Positions 8,519 to 15,634 of a stretch of DNA of 58,403 nucleotides are shown here, in pieces. Source of the DNA: JAUVUV01 sp964548275 (GTDB lineage Bacteria > Gemmatimonadota > Glassbacteria > GWA2-58-10); assembly GCA_964548275.1 (NCBI GenBank), contig CAZJQI010000028.1:1-58403 (forward strand), given 5' to 3'. Under the pieces are notes generated by a model. The model saw only the letters and a program-made list of their open reading frames with translations, did not search any database and was not told where the DNA came from. Each line of letters starts with the position of its first letter. The stretch's first letter is position 1. Position numbers and translations under genes: made by a program.

Positions 8519-10087
8519 TTAAACTTCCGCTGCTCCGGGATAGTTAGGCGAATAGAGCATGCTTTTGCCTGGCCGGGGAGCGAGTCTGCCATTAACCAGA
8601 TACGGTTCCCCGCGCTCGGCAAAGTGCCCGGCCAGCGCGGCGCGCCAGTCGTGCAAGAGTGTGCTGTATCTGGAATCTCCTGAAAGGTCTTCCAACTCGT
8701 GCGGGTCGTTGTGCAGGTCAAATAGCTGCTCGCTGCCGTCGCAGGCGTGGAATACGTACTTGAAGCGGTCGCTCACCATAGCGTTCCAGTCATTGGTCTG
8801 GCTGTAGCATACATAATGCTCCAGGTCGAGATACTCGCGCCAGGGATTTGTACTGTTGCCGCGTACCAGTTCGAGCATGCTCCTGCCGTCGAGCCCCTCT
8901 GGAATCGGCGCGCCGGCAGCGTCTAGAAAGGTGGGCAGGATGTCGCGCAGTTCCACCGGCTCAGTTCTTTCGGTATTGCGCTTCTCGTGCATGCCCCAGG
9001 GGCGCGGCCAGCGCAGCAGCATTGGAATCCGTGCCGAGGACTCGTAGGCGTATGTCTTGCGCCACATGTTGTGGTCGCCCAGCATATCTCCATGATCGCC
9101 AAAATAGACGATCAGCGTGTTATCGAGCATCCCGCGTCGCTCCAGGGCATCGAGTATCCTGCCGATCTGCTCGTCGATAAAGCTCACCGAACCGTAGTAG
9201 CCTCTTCTTGCGCGCAAGACTGTGGCCATGTCGAGCTTGCCGTGCCAGATATTAAAGCGCTCGCTTGAGCGCGTCTCGTAGCGCCCGGCCCATTTTCCCA
9301 CCACAGGTCTCGGCAGATCGGTCTCCAGGTACATCTCCCAGAACCGCGCCGGGGCCTCGTACGGGCTGTGCGGCCTGGCGAATGAGACCTTTAGCATGAA
9401 CGGCTCGGCCCGGTCGTATTTCTCGATAAAATCCACTGCCCTCTGGCCTGTCCAGAAAGTGGGGTGAAGATCCTCGGGCAGAGCGTAGGGAGCCGCCCGG
9501 TAGGAGTTCCAGCCTATACCGGTGGCATCCGGGTCCAGGTCCGGCGCCTGCTGCTTGAACCACTTGCGGTAGTCGCTCACGAAATCCGCTGTCTCTACCC
9601 GTCCCGACTCATCGACAACTGTTGCGTGGAAACCGTGAAGGCTTCTCTGGGGGAACCAGTGCATCTTGCCGATTCCGAAAGTGTAGTAGCCGGCCTTTCG
9701 CACCTCGCGAGGCAGTTCAACCTCGTAGCCTTTGGCCACCCGGCCGTAGCCCAGCATTCCATGGTGCCAGGGAGACAGCCCGGTCAGAATGCCGCTGCGT
9801 GCAGGGGTGCAGCTCGGGGTGGAGGTGTAGGCCCGGCAGAAACGCACGCCCTCGGCGGCGATCCGGTCCAGGTTCGGGGTGTGGATAGCCGGGTTGCCGT
9901 TTGCGCCCACGCAGTCGTAGCGGTGCTGATCTGACATCAGGTAGAGGATATTCGGTTTCGCCTGTGGTCCCGGTTTCCCTCCGGTTGTGCAGGCGTAAGC
10001 CCCGAATGCGGCCACTGCCGCCGAGCCTCCTGCCAGGCGCAGGAATTCCCTTCTGTCTATATGTTCTAACCTTTTGCGCTGGTTCAT
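8519..10087 (-). CDS. Cys-type sulfatase, Tat-exported
   Basis: A 522-aa arylsulfatase/choline-sulfatase-type enzyme that removes sulfate esters. The N-terminus has a twin-arginine signal (DRREFLRLAG) followed by a hydrophobic run and Cys33. The catalytic motif C-T-P-A-R lies at Cys93-Arg97; Cys93 must be converted to formylglycine. The metal site shows MSDQHR at 51-56 and FGDHGDMLGDH later. The start is ATG 10087 behind AAGGA; upstream codons lack a ribosome site. It heads an operon with the heparinase-like lyase, so sulfated uronic-acid polysaccharide is the likely substrate. Neither FGE-fold protein in this window carries the catalytic cysteine pair, so maturation must come from elsewhere. 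Confidence 0.92.
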   Translation of the reverse strand: MNQRKRLEHIDRREFLRLAGGSAAVAAFGAYACTTGGKPGPQAKPNILYLMSDQHRYDCVGANGNPAIHTPNLDRIAAEGVRFCRAYTSTPSCTPARSGILTGLSPWHHGMLGYGRVAKGYEVELPREVRKAGYYTFGIGKMHWFPQRSLHGFHATVVDESGRVETADFVSDYRKWFKQQAPDLDPDATGIGWNSYRAAPYALPEDLHPTFWTGQRAVDFIEKYDRAEPFMLKVSFARPHSPYEAPARFWEMYLETDLPRPVVGKWAGRYETRSSERFNIWHGKLDMATVLRARRGYYGSVSFIDEQIGRILDALERRGMLDNTLIVYFGDHGDMLGDHNMWRKTYAYESSARIPMLLRWPRPWGMHEKRNTERTEPVELRDILPTFLDAAGAPIPEGLDGRSMLELVRGNSTNPWREYLDLEHYVCYSQTNDWNAMVSDRFKYVFHACDGSEQLFDLHNDPHELEDLSGDSRYSTLLHDWRAALAGHFAERGEPYLVNGRLAPRPGKSMLYSPNYPGAAEV

Positions 10088-10444
10088 GGCGGGAGATCCT
10101 TGTTGTTGTTGATCGGGATCATTGGCTGGCGATGATTGGTAGTGCAAGATGGTTTTGTATTTGCCTTATAAACTTAACTTGACGGGCCGGTGTGTCAAAT
10201 GGTTTTCAATAAATTCAAAGACAATAATGTGTTTGAAAGCCAGCCGCAATCCGACAACAACCAGTTCGAAGATAAAAAAACACTTGAAATCGCTGCAGAA
10301 AAATTTTAAAGTAACGGGAAGTTTTTAGACGCAAAGAAGAATCTCCATTCAGGTGATCGTCTGTTAAAACGACCAGAACAAATATTCTCCAGATTTTAGC
10401 TTTTGACAAGAGGTTTACAAAAATTCTTCTTTCGGAGCATTCTA
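10088..10444. other. Divergent intergenic region
   Basis: This 357-bp spacer separates the sulfatase/lyase operon (minus) from the double FGE-fold gene (plus) and must hold both promoters. It is AT-rich. I see no convincing -35/-10 pair, operator palindrome or RNA gene. A short (CAA)4-like run lies near 10105, on the minus strand. Confidence 0.5.
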
Positions 10445-12259
10445 ATGCGCAAAACCATTCTCCTTCTTGTCCTGTTTATCTTAATAATCTTACCCGTTTC
10501 AAGCGTTTCCTTTTCCCAGGCACCGGCTGAAGAAAGCTCCACATACCGCGGCGACATAAACGAAGACGGCCAGGTGAACATTTTCGATCTGCTGGAAATG
10601 CTGAAAATGCTCGCCGATCCGGAAGGGCAGTTGGAAAGGACAATGCAGATAGCCGACATAGACGAAAGCGGCGCGGTGAACATCTTCGATCTCCTGGGCC
10701 TGCTGAAAGTACTATCCGGTGCTGAGGAGCCTGGGGAGATTTTCTGGATTACAGCCAACCAGGGTATCGATATGGTCTCAATCCCCTCAGGCAGCTTCCA
10801 GATGGGTACTAATGATACAGATGATGATCATTTCGAGCACTCAAGACCAGTTCACACGGTTACCCTTGACGGCTTCCAGATGTCGCAGACTGAGATCACC
10901 CAGGCACAGTACAACGCAGTTATGGGTAATAATCCTTCATATTTTACTGGAGACGATAGCCGCCCAGTGGAGTATGTTACCTGGTACGATGCGGTGGCCT
11001 TTTGCAACAAGCTCAGTGAGGTGGCAGGTCTTGAGCCATGCTACAACTTGAGCAACTTTGAATGCGATTTTACAAAAAATGGTTTCCGCTTACCAACAGA
11101 GGCCGCGTGGGAATATGCTTGCCGGGCTGGCACAACTACCAGGTTTTATACAGGCGACAGCGAAAGCGATCTGGATCGAGCAGCTTGGTATTATACTAGT
11201 GAGCACACGACACATCCTGTAGGCCAGAAGGAGCCAAACGCCTGGGGTTTGTATGATATGCACAACAACGTGTATGAGTGGTGCAATGACTGGTTTTCAG
11301 AATATTATACAGCTGAGAGCCAGGTTAATCCGGCCGGGCCCGATTCCGGCTCCGGCCGTGTTCTACGGGGCGGCGATTGGGGCGGCGGTGGTTGTTACTT
11401 ATGTCATTCGGCCAGGCGTGTTGGGGATGCCCCGGACACCAGTTACTACAACATAGGTTTTCGGGTTGTTCGTGGCAGCTTTGTGCCTGGGACACCTCCT
11501 CAAGCTCAAGAGATCACCCTGGTATCGATTCCCGGCGGCACATTTCAGATGGGGCAAATAGAAGTAGCGATACCTGTGCACACGGTGACCATCTCGGCTT
11601 TCCAGATGAGCAGGTGTGAGATCACCAATGCCCAGTATGCGGCATACCTTAACGCCGCTCTTACCACTGGTGAGATAACAGCAACTTCGGACAGCGTAAC
11701 AGGAGCAACGGGAGACTACAGCGGCCAGGAGTATCTGGATTTGGATGGCAGCGATTGCCTTATAGATTGCAGTGGAGGTATTTTTGTGGTGCATAGTGGA
11801 TATGAGAACCGACCGGTGGTAGAAGTGACATGGTATGGTGCCAAGGCGTTTGCCCTGAGGTACGGCTTTGACCTGCCGAGGGAGGCGGAGTGGGAATATG
11901 CCTGCCGAGGTGGGAAGCAGTACGAGTACGGCACGGATGACGGCACGATAAGCAACGTAAAGGTAAATTACGCGGGTAATGTCTATCATACAACTGACGT
12001 TGGTAGTTACCCGGTGAATCCATTTGGATTGTACGACATGAGCGGAAACGTGTGGGAGTGGTGCAATGACTGGTATGAAAGTTACAGTAGTGAAAGCCAG
12101 ACTAATCCCACCGGCCCGGAATCCGGCTCGAAACGTGTTATACGGGGTGGCAGTTGGGGCACTCGTGCCAGCAGCTGCTTCTCAGCCAATCGTCACCCCT
12201 ACGGCGTCGGGCCGTTAACTAGTGGCAACGGCTTAGGTTTCCGTGTAGTTCGGCGTTAG
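10445..12259 (+). CDS. Secreted dockerin-like protein with two FGE-sulfatase (SUMF1) domains; DGR-target-like
   Basis: A 604-aa protein. Residues 1-25 are a Sec signal. Residues 36-91 hold two dockerin/EF-hand-like calcium loops (GDINEDGQVNIFDLL and ADIDESGAVNIFDLL). Two FGE-sulfatase domains (PF03781, a C-type-lectin-like fold) follow at about 108-345 and 357-604. Typical family motifs are RLPTEAAWEYACRAG, NVYEWCNDW and GLYDMSGNVWEWC. Neither domain has the paired active-site cysteines of true formylglycine-generating enzyme, so binding is likelier than catalysis. Each domain ends in RV(L/I)RGG..W followed by a run of NNY codons and GFRVVR, the form of variable regions in DGR target proteins. 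An avd remnant follows downstream. The start is ATG 10445; an upstream in-frame ACG/ATG extension lacks a ribosome site. Confidence 0.85.
   Translation: MRKTILLLVLFILIILPVSSVSFSQAPAEESSTYRGDINEDGQVNIFDLLEMLKMLADPEGQLERTMQIADIDESGAVNIFDLLGLLKVLSGAEEPGEIFWITANQGIDMVSIPSGSFQMGTNDTDDDHFEHSRPVHTVTLDGFQMSQTEITQAQYNAVMGNNPSYFTGDDSRPVEYVTWYDAVAFCNKLSEVAGLEPCYNLSNFECDFTKNGFRLPTEAAWEYACRAGTTTRFYTGDSESDLDRAAWYYTSEHTTHPVGQKEPNAWGLYDMHNNVYEWCNDWFSEYYTAESQVNPAGPDSGSGRVLRGGDWGGGGCYLCHSARRVGDAPDTSYYNIGFRVVRGSFVPGTPPQAQEITLVSIPGGTFQMGQIEVAIPVHTVTISAFQMSRCEITNAQYAAYLNAALTTGEITATSDSVTGATGDYSGQEYLDLDGSDCLIDCSGGIFVVHSGYENRPVVEVTWYGAKAFALRYGFDLPREAEWEYACRGGKQYEYGTDDGTISNVKVNYAGNVYHTTDVGSYPVNPFGLYDMSGNVWEWCNDWYESYSSESQTNPTGPESGSKRVIRGGSWGTRASSCFSANRHPYGVGPLTSGNGLGFRVVRR
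11357..11473 (+). other. VR1: variable-region-like segment of first FGE-fold domain
   Basis: Codons 305-343 run from RVLRGGDW to IGFRVVR. Between the tryptophan and the final ATA-GGT-TTT, 19 of 24 codons end in C or T, and the residues are the mixed small/aromatic/charged set expected if AAY codons of an adenine-rich template had been mutated. The position corresponds to the ligand-binding loops of the C-type-lectin fold. No template repeat was found, so this is an inference from form. Confidence 0.5.
12134..12256 (+). other. VR2: variable-region-like 3' end of second FGE-fold domain
   Basis: The last 41 codons run from RVIRGGSW to LGFRVVRR and the stop. Between tryptophan and the closing TTA-GGT-TTC, 21 of 25 codons are NNY, the pattern left by adenine-directed mutagenesis of AAC/AAT template codons. 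The 3'-terminal location in the gene is where DGR variable regions normally lie. It aligns with VR1 at both invariant ends but differs through the middle. Confidence 0.55.
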
Positions 12260-12323
12260 TTTTTTCGTCAGAACTTTAGTAATTGAACACTTGAACTTTG
12301 AAACTTGACACTTGAAATGGGGT

Positions 12324-12340
12324 CTGGGGCGTAGCCCCAG
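12324..12340. other. GC-rich hairpin downstream of VR2
   Basis: CTGGGGC-GTA-GCCCCAG is a perfect 7-bp stem with a 3-nt loop, 64 bases after the stop codon. It could be a weak terminator, or the counterpart of the GC-rich hairpin that lies just after the variable region in known DGRs and aids retrohoming; the distance is longer than in the Bordetella phage case. The flanking DNA (12262-12320) is a degenerate ACTTGAA-type tandem. Confidence 0.4.
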
Positions 12341-12368
12341 CCGCGGCGGATTTTGAAAATAAAGGTAT

Positions 12369-12569
12369 ATGAAAGAAGAACTGCCGATAATCCAGAAGAC
12401 GTTTGACATGCTTTTATGGCTGCTGCCAAAGATCGACAAGTTCCCCAGGAAGCAGAATTACCTGCTTGGAGAGAGGAGACACCCGGAGAGAGCACTTAAT
12501 AAAGTTCAAACCCGTCTCCCGGGTTGTGTAAAACACCCGAATAGTTCCAGAAAGAAGCCGGGCTGGTAA
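12369..12569 (+). pseudogene. avd: Truncated avd (DGR accessory variability determinant)-like gene
   Basis: A 66-aa reading frame. The first 36 residues match the N-terminus of Avd/four-helix-bundle proteins of DGRs; the core KFPRKQNYLLGER corresponds to the FPRxQRFxLGxR signature at the end of helix 1 and start of helix 2. After this the reading frame continues with ERAL and then a low-complexity, basic tail (KKPGW) unlike Avd, where a complete protein would have three more helices (about 110-125 aa total). The gene is thus a 3'-truncated remnant, broken near 12490. Avd normally binds the DGR reverse transcriptase and RNA. AAAGG precedes the ATG. Its place directly behind an FGE-fold target gene is the usual DGR order. 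Confidence 0.65.
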
Positions 12570-12673
12570 GCCGCTGTGAATGGTAGCCTAAGTACAAGTT
12601 TTCATATATATGGTTACGTTTTCAAATAAGACGATTTATCCATCATCTTTAAAAAATCAGGCATTCAGGACAA

Positions 12674-13213
12674 ATGACGAACATCCGGCGACATAGACGT
12701 TCAATCCGCTTGAAGGATTACGATTATGCCTCTCCGGGAGCGTATTTTGTAACTGTTTGCACTCATGATCGGGAATGTTTGTTCGGGGAAATTGTGGATG
12801 GGCAGATGATGTTGAATGAAAACGGCCTGATTGTGGTGGGAGAATGGGAGAGAGCCTCGATTATCAGGGAAGAGATCGAGATTGATTCATTTGTGGTGAT
12901 GCCGAATCACTTGCATGGGATTGTTATTATCAAAGAAAAAGATGCAGATTCCAATGTAGGGGCGTCCGGCCGGACGCCCCTACTGCATGGCCCTGCACCG
13001 AAATCACTTGGATCATTAATAACCGGGTTTAAATCTTCGGTAACCAAACGGGTTAATATTTTGCGCCGCACTCCCGGCGCACCTCTATGGCAGCGTGGGT
13101 TTTATGAGCATGTAATCCGGGATACGGATAATATGAACCTGATACGTGAATACATCATCACCAATCCAGCCCGCTGGGCCCTTGACCTGGAAAACCCTGA
13201 ACTAAAAACATAA
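12674..13213 (+). CDS. REP-associated tyrosine transposase (RAYT, Y1/HUH family)
   Basis: A 179-aa transposase_17/IS200-like protein. The N-terminal RRSIRLKDYDYASPGAYFVT and the HUH motif VMPNHLHGIV are diagnostic of RAYTs; FYEHVIRD and IREYIITNP near the C-terminus complete the family pattern and include candidate catalytic tyrosines. RAYTs nick single-stranded REP palindromes and are usually single-copy, domesticated genes. The middle of the gene (12956-12983) is itself a 28-bp palindrome translated in frame as roughly VGASGRTPL. The gene occupies the place where a DGR reverse transcriptase might be expected. The 13214-13366 spacer downstream shows nothing recognisable. Confidence 0.9.
   Translation: MTNIRRHRRSIRLKDYDYASPGAYFVTVCTHDRECLFGEIVDGQMMLNENGLIVVGEWERASIIREEIEIDSFVVMPNHLHGIVIIKEKDADSNVGASGRTPLLHGPAPKSLGSLITGFKSSVTKRVNILRRTPGAPLWQRGFYEHVIRDTDNMNLIREYIITNPARWALDLENPELKT
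12956..12983. repeat. REP-like palindrome inside the transposase gene
   Basis: A perfect 28-bp palindrome with arm GTAGGGGCGTCCGG. Its outer nine bases GTAGGGGCG/CGCCCCTAC are identical to those of the intergenic palindrome at 56082-56111. It is a multiple of three plus one in length and stays open in the transposase reading frame. Confidence 0.85.
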
Positions 13214-13366
13214 ATATAACCTCAGAGTTGAGGCAAAGCAGGTTTCAATCTGATCCCTCGCCCAAAGGAATCATTAGAGAATACGTTACCGAACTTCTGA
13301 ATTACAGTACTAAGGCCCGGCTTTTTCTTTGTGCAGCAAGAATCGATAAAATTGTTACCGGCTTTG

Positions 13367-15592
13367 CTACTTCAGCTCAAGCAGTTTCTCAACCATCCGG
13401 TCGTGCAAGGTTTCCAGCACCAGATCGTTCTTGGCTCTTTCCCAGAAATCATCCAGGGTGCTTCTGCCGCCGCGTCCGCGAGCCCGGGAGGATTCTTCGT
13501 AAAGACCGGCAAGAAAGCCGGATATGTCGACATTTTTCTCCCTGGCCGTGCGCTTGATAGTCTCCAGCAGGCGCCGCTCGTCCCAGGCCTCGCGCAATCC
13601 CTCGGCAAACGGCATCGGGATAACATCGAACGGGGTGTTCCAGACGTACATCCAGTTGCTGCCGTCCAGGGTGTCGAAACGGTTACCCCAGTTGTAGGCC
13701 CAGACAAGCGAGCCGCGGCTGTCGTGCCCGGCGAAATAGAAACCGAAAGTGTAGCGCGGTACAGCGGGCATGGACCTGTCGTTGGTGAACGAATACTGCC
13801 AGAGAATCTTACCCGCAGCGCGTACCTCGTCCGGCATGTCCCAGTTCTCGGCCACCGCGTTGGTGCAGTAAATATCGACATCCTCCAGGAACTCTATCCC
13901 GCCGTAGTAGTGGTGGATCGAGCCGTATATCTGGGCTTCCGGGTATCCCTGGCGAAGCAGTCTGACCTGCTCCTTGAACTGCGGCTTGATAAAATACATC
14001 ATTCCCAGAGAGGAGCTGTACTGGTGCCACTTGGCAGGCTCGTCGAACGGGGTGAGCACCACGTTCGGCCAGTCCGCCTCAAGGGCGTGCTCGCGGAAGC
14101 GGCGTGCCCATTCCACCACCAGCGGAGCCACATTGGGCGGCACCCGGTTCGGGTCCTTGAAAGAGAGCTCGTGCCAGCCGCTGTCATCCAGGCCGAACAT
14201 CGTGGCGGCCAGGGTACGGGGCAGGTGCATGGTCCTCGGGAAACTATACGGGTTTCCGCCCAGGAAATAAACATGGTCGTTGATTCCCTGCCTTTTGGCC
14301 GCGGCCATCCAGTCGTCCATGATCCGGAAATCCAGCTCGAAATCCTCACCCTTTTTGCTCAGTTCGGGCCGCACTCCTGAATACCAGATATTGATCATGT
14401 TGTGGTTGTATTCGCGTAAGAACTTCAGTTCGAACTCGGGCAGAAGCCCCGTTGTGCAGCCGCCCAGTTTCAGCCCTGCCTGGTCCATGGTGAGAAGCCT
14501 CACAGGGAGAATCTCGAGCTCGAGCGGCACGCTGACCTCCTGTGCGCCCTCGGCGGTGATTCTCACCCTGGTAGTGTACTTGCCTGGTTCAGAGCTTTTC
14601 TCATCGGTCCCGAGCACGATCATCACCAGGTGGCTGCGGCCGGTTTCCACGTCGAACGGGTAGGCCGGCCAGAGCCTCTGCGGGAACGGCTCGACAAAAT
14701 AGCTCGGCATGTGAAAGGCATGGACAAGGGAGTACTCGGCCACCCGCACTTTGGCCTGGGCTACTGTTTTCCCTGAAGAGTTCCTGATCGGGTCCACACT
14801 CACCCGGCAGTTGCGAAGATCCGCTCCGTTGGCAAAGATGCCAAGCTGCACGGTTTCGTATTCGTTGCGGAACATGCGTGCTTTGAGTGAAGCGCCGGCT
14901 TCACCCGCCTGGGGCGCGCTGATCGGAAGAACCAGGTCCATCCAGTTCCTGGCAAAAGGCACAACTGGTGCGCTCGCCCAATTTGCGTCAAGCACGGGTG
15001 TTTGGGCCAGATCCCAGTAGCTCGGGTCCATCTTGGCGCGCTGCTGCACACGGCGCACCCAGGCGCGGGTTTGTTCGTTGTAGCGGGATTCTTCATCGCT
15101 GTTCGGAGCCACAAGCCGAAACGAGCGTGCTTTGAGCTCGCCGCCCTCCGGGGTAAGGCGAAACCGGATCGTCTTCTCGGGCAGGTGGAGAAAGATAAAG
15201 TCTGCCGAGGCGGGAACTCGCGCCTTTTTCCAGACACCGTCACCAACTCCGCCGAAACGGTGAAGTTCGCTGTAGGGCCTTGCCGTGCCCAGGCCGCTGT
15301 AGATCTCGGCGCGCACCGGGGCTTTCAGGTCGTCAAGATATTCCACCTCAAGCACCACCATCTCTCCCCGCTGCGGCCTGTCGCCTTGCCACCAGGCAGG
15401 CGCCTCGAGCACGCCGGATGATTTTTCTTTCAAGATGAACCGGCCCTCCTGCTGCTGCCAGCCTGAAACCGCGGTGACCTCTACCGGCAGTTTCAATTTG
15501 GCAGGCGCTTTGAAAGCAGCCGCCTGGATATTTAACCCTGAAGAAAAGAAAAAAAGAGCGAGCAGGATAATCAGTGAACGGGCAGATTTCAT
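13367..15592 (-). CDS. DUF4091 / GH123-like putative glycoside hydrolase
   Basis: A 741-aa secreted protein with signal KSARSLIILLALFFFSSGLN. The N-terminal beta-sandwich portion (to about residue 380) carries the typical segment FRNEYETVQLGIFANG. A TIM-barrel-like domain follows with NVVLTPFDEPAKWHQY, in which the acidic residue of FDEP is the likely catalytic or substrate-binding position. DUF4091-type elements WAYNWGNRF and DVIPMPFAEGLREAWDERRLL close the protein. By family, it would be a retaining enzyme acting on N-acetylhexosamine or related glycans outside the cytoplasm; the actual substrate is unknown. The start has GGAAGG upstream. It lies just upstream of nothing on its strand but follows the dockerin-bearing glycosidase gene by 42 bp, suggesting an operon. 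Confidence 0.78.
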   Translation of the reverse strand: MKSARSLIILLALFFFSSGLNIQAAAFKAPAKLKLPVEVTAVSGWQQQEGRFILKEKSSGVLEAPAWWQGDRPQRGEMVVLEVEYLDDLKAPVRAEIYSGLGTARPYSELHRFGGVGDGVWKKARVPASADFIFLHLPEKTIRFRLTPEGGELKARSFRLVAPNSDEESRYNEQTRAWVRRVQQRAKMDPSYWDLAQTPVLDANWASAPVVPFARNWMDLVLPISAPQAGEAGASLKARMFRNEYETVQLGIFANGADLRNCRVSVDPIRNSSGKTVAQAKVRVAEYSLVHAFHMPSYFVEPFPQRLWPAYPFDVETGRSHLVMIVLGTDEKSSEPGKYTTRVRITAEGAQEVSVPLELEILPVRLLTMDQAGLKLGGCTTGLLPEFELKFLREYNHNMINIWYSGVRPELSKKGEDFELDFRIMDDWMAAAKRQGINDHVYFLGGNPYSFPRTMHLPRTLAATMFGLDDSGWHELSFKDPNRVPPNVAPLVVEWARRFREHALEADWPNVVLTPFDEPAKWHQYSSSLGMMYFIKPQFKEQVRLLRQGYPEAQIYGSIHHYYGGIEFLEDVDIYCTNAVAENWDMPDEVRAAGKILWQYSFTNDRSMPAVPRYTFGFYFAGHDSRGSLVWAYNWGNRFDTLDGSNWMYVWNTPFDVIPMPFAEGLREAWDERRLLETIKRTAREKNVDISGFLAGLYEESSRARGRGGRSTLDDFWERAKNDLVLETLHDRMVEKLLELK

Positions 15593-15634
15593 CTCACACC
15601 TTCCTTTTTTAAGGTTCTGAAAAATTAAAAATCA

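Noticed and set aside
10095..10125. Adenine-rich (CAA)n stretch on the minus strand, considered as the missing DGR template repeat
   Set aside because: It is only about 25 nt of suitable sequence and cannot be aligned with VR1 or VR2 outside adenine positions.
12134..12256. Reading the C-terminus of the double FGE-fold protein as a true formylglycine-generating active site
   Set aside because: The paired cysteines of that site are not at the required positions; the single Cys lies in the variable stretch.
12489..12610. Structured-looking sequence after the avd remnant, considered as a group II intron or RT fragment
   Set aside because: Only short hairpins are present; no intron domain V or RT motif could be identified.
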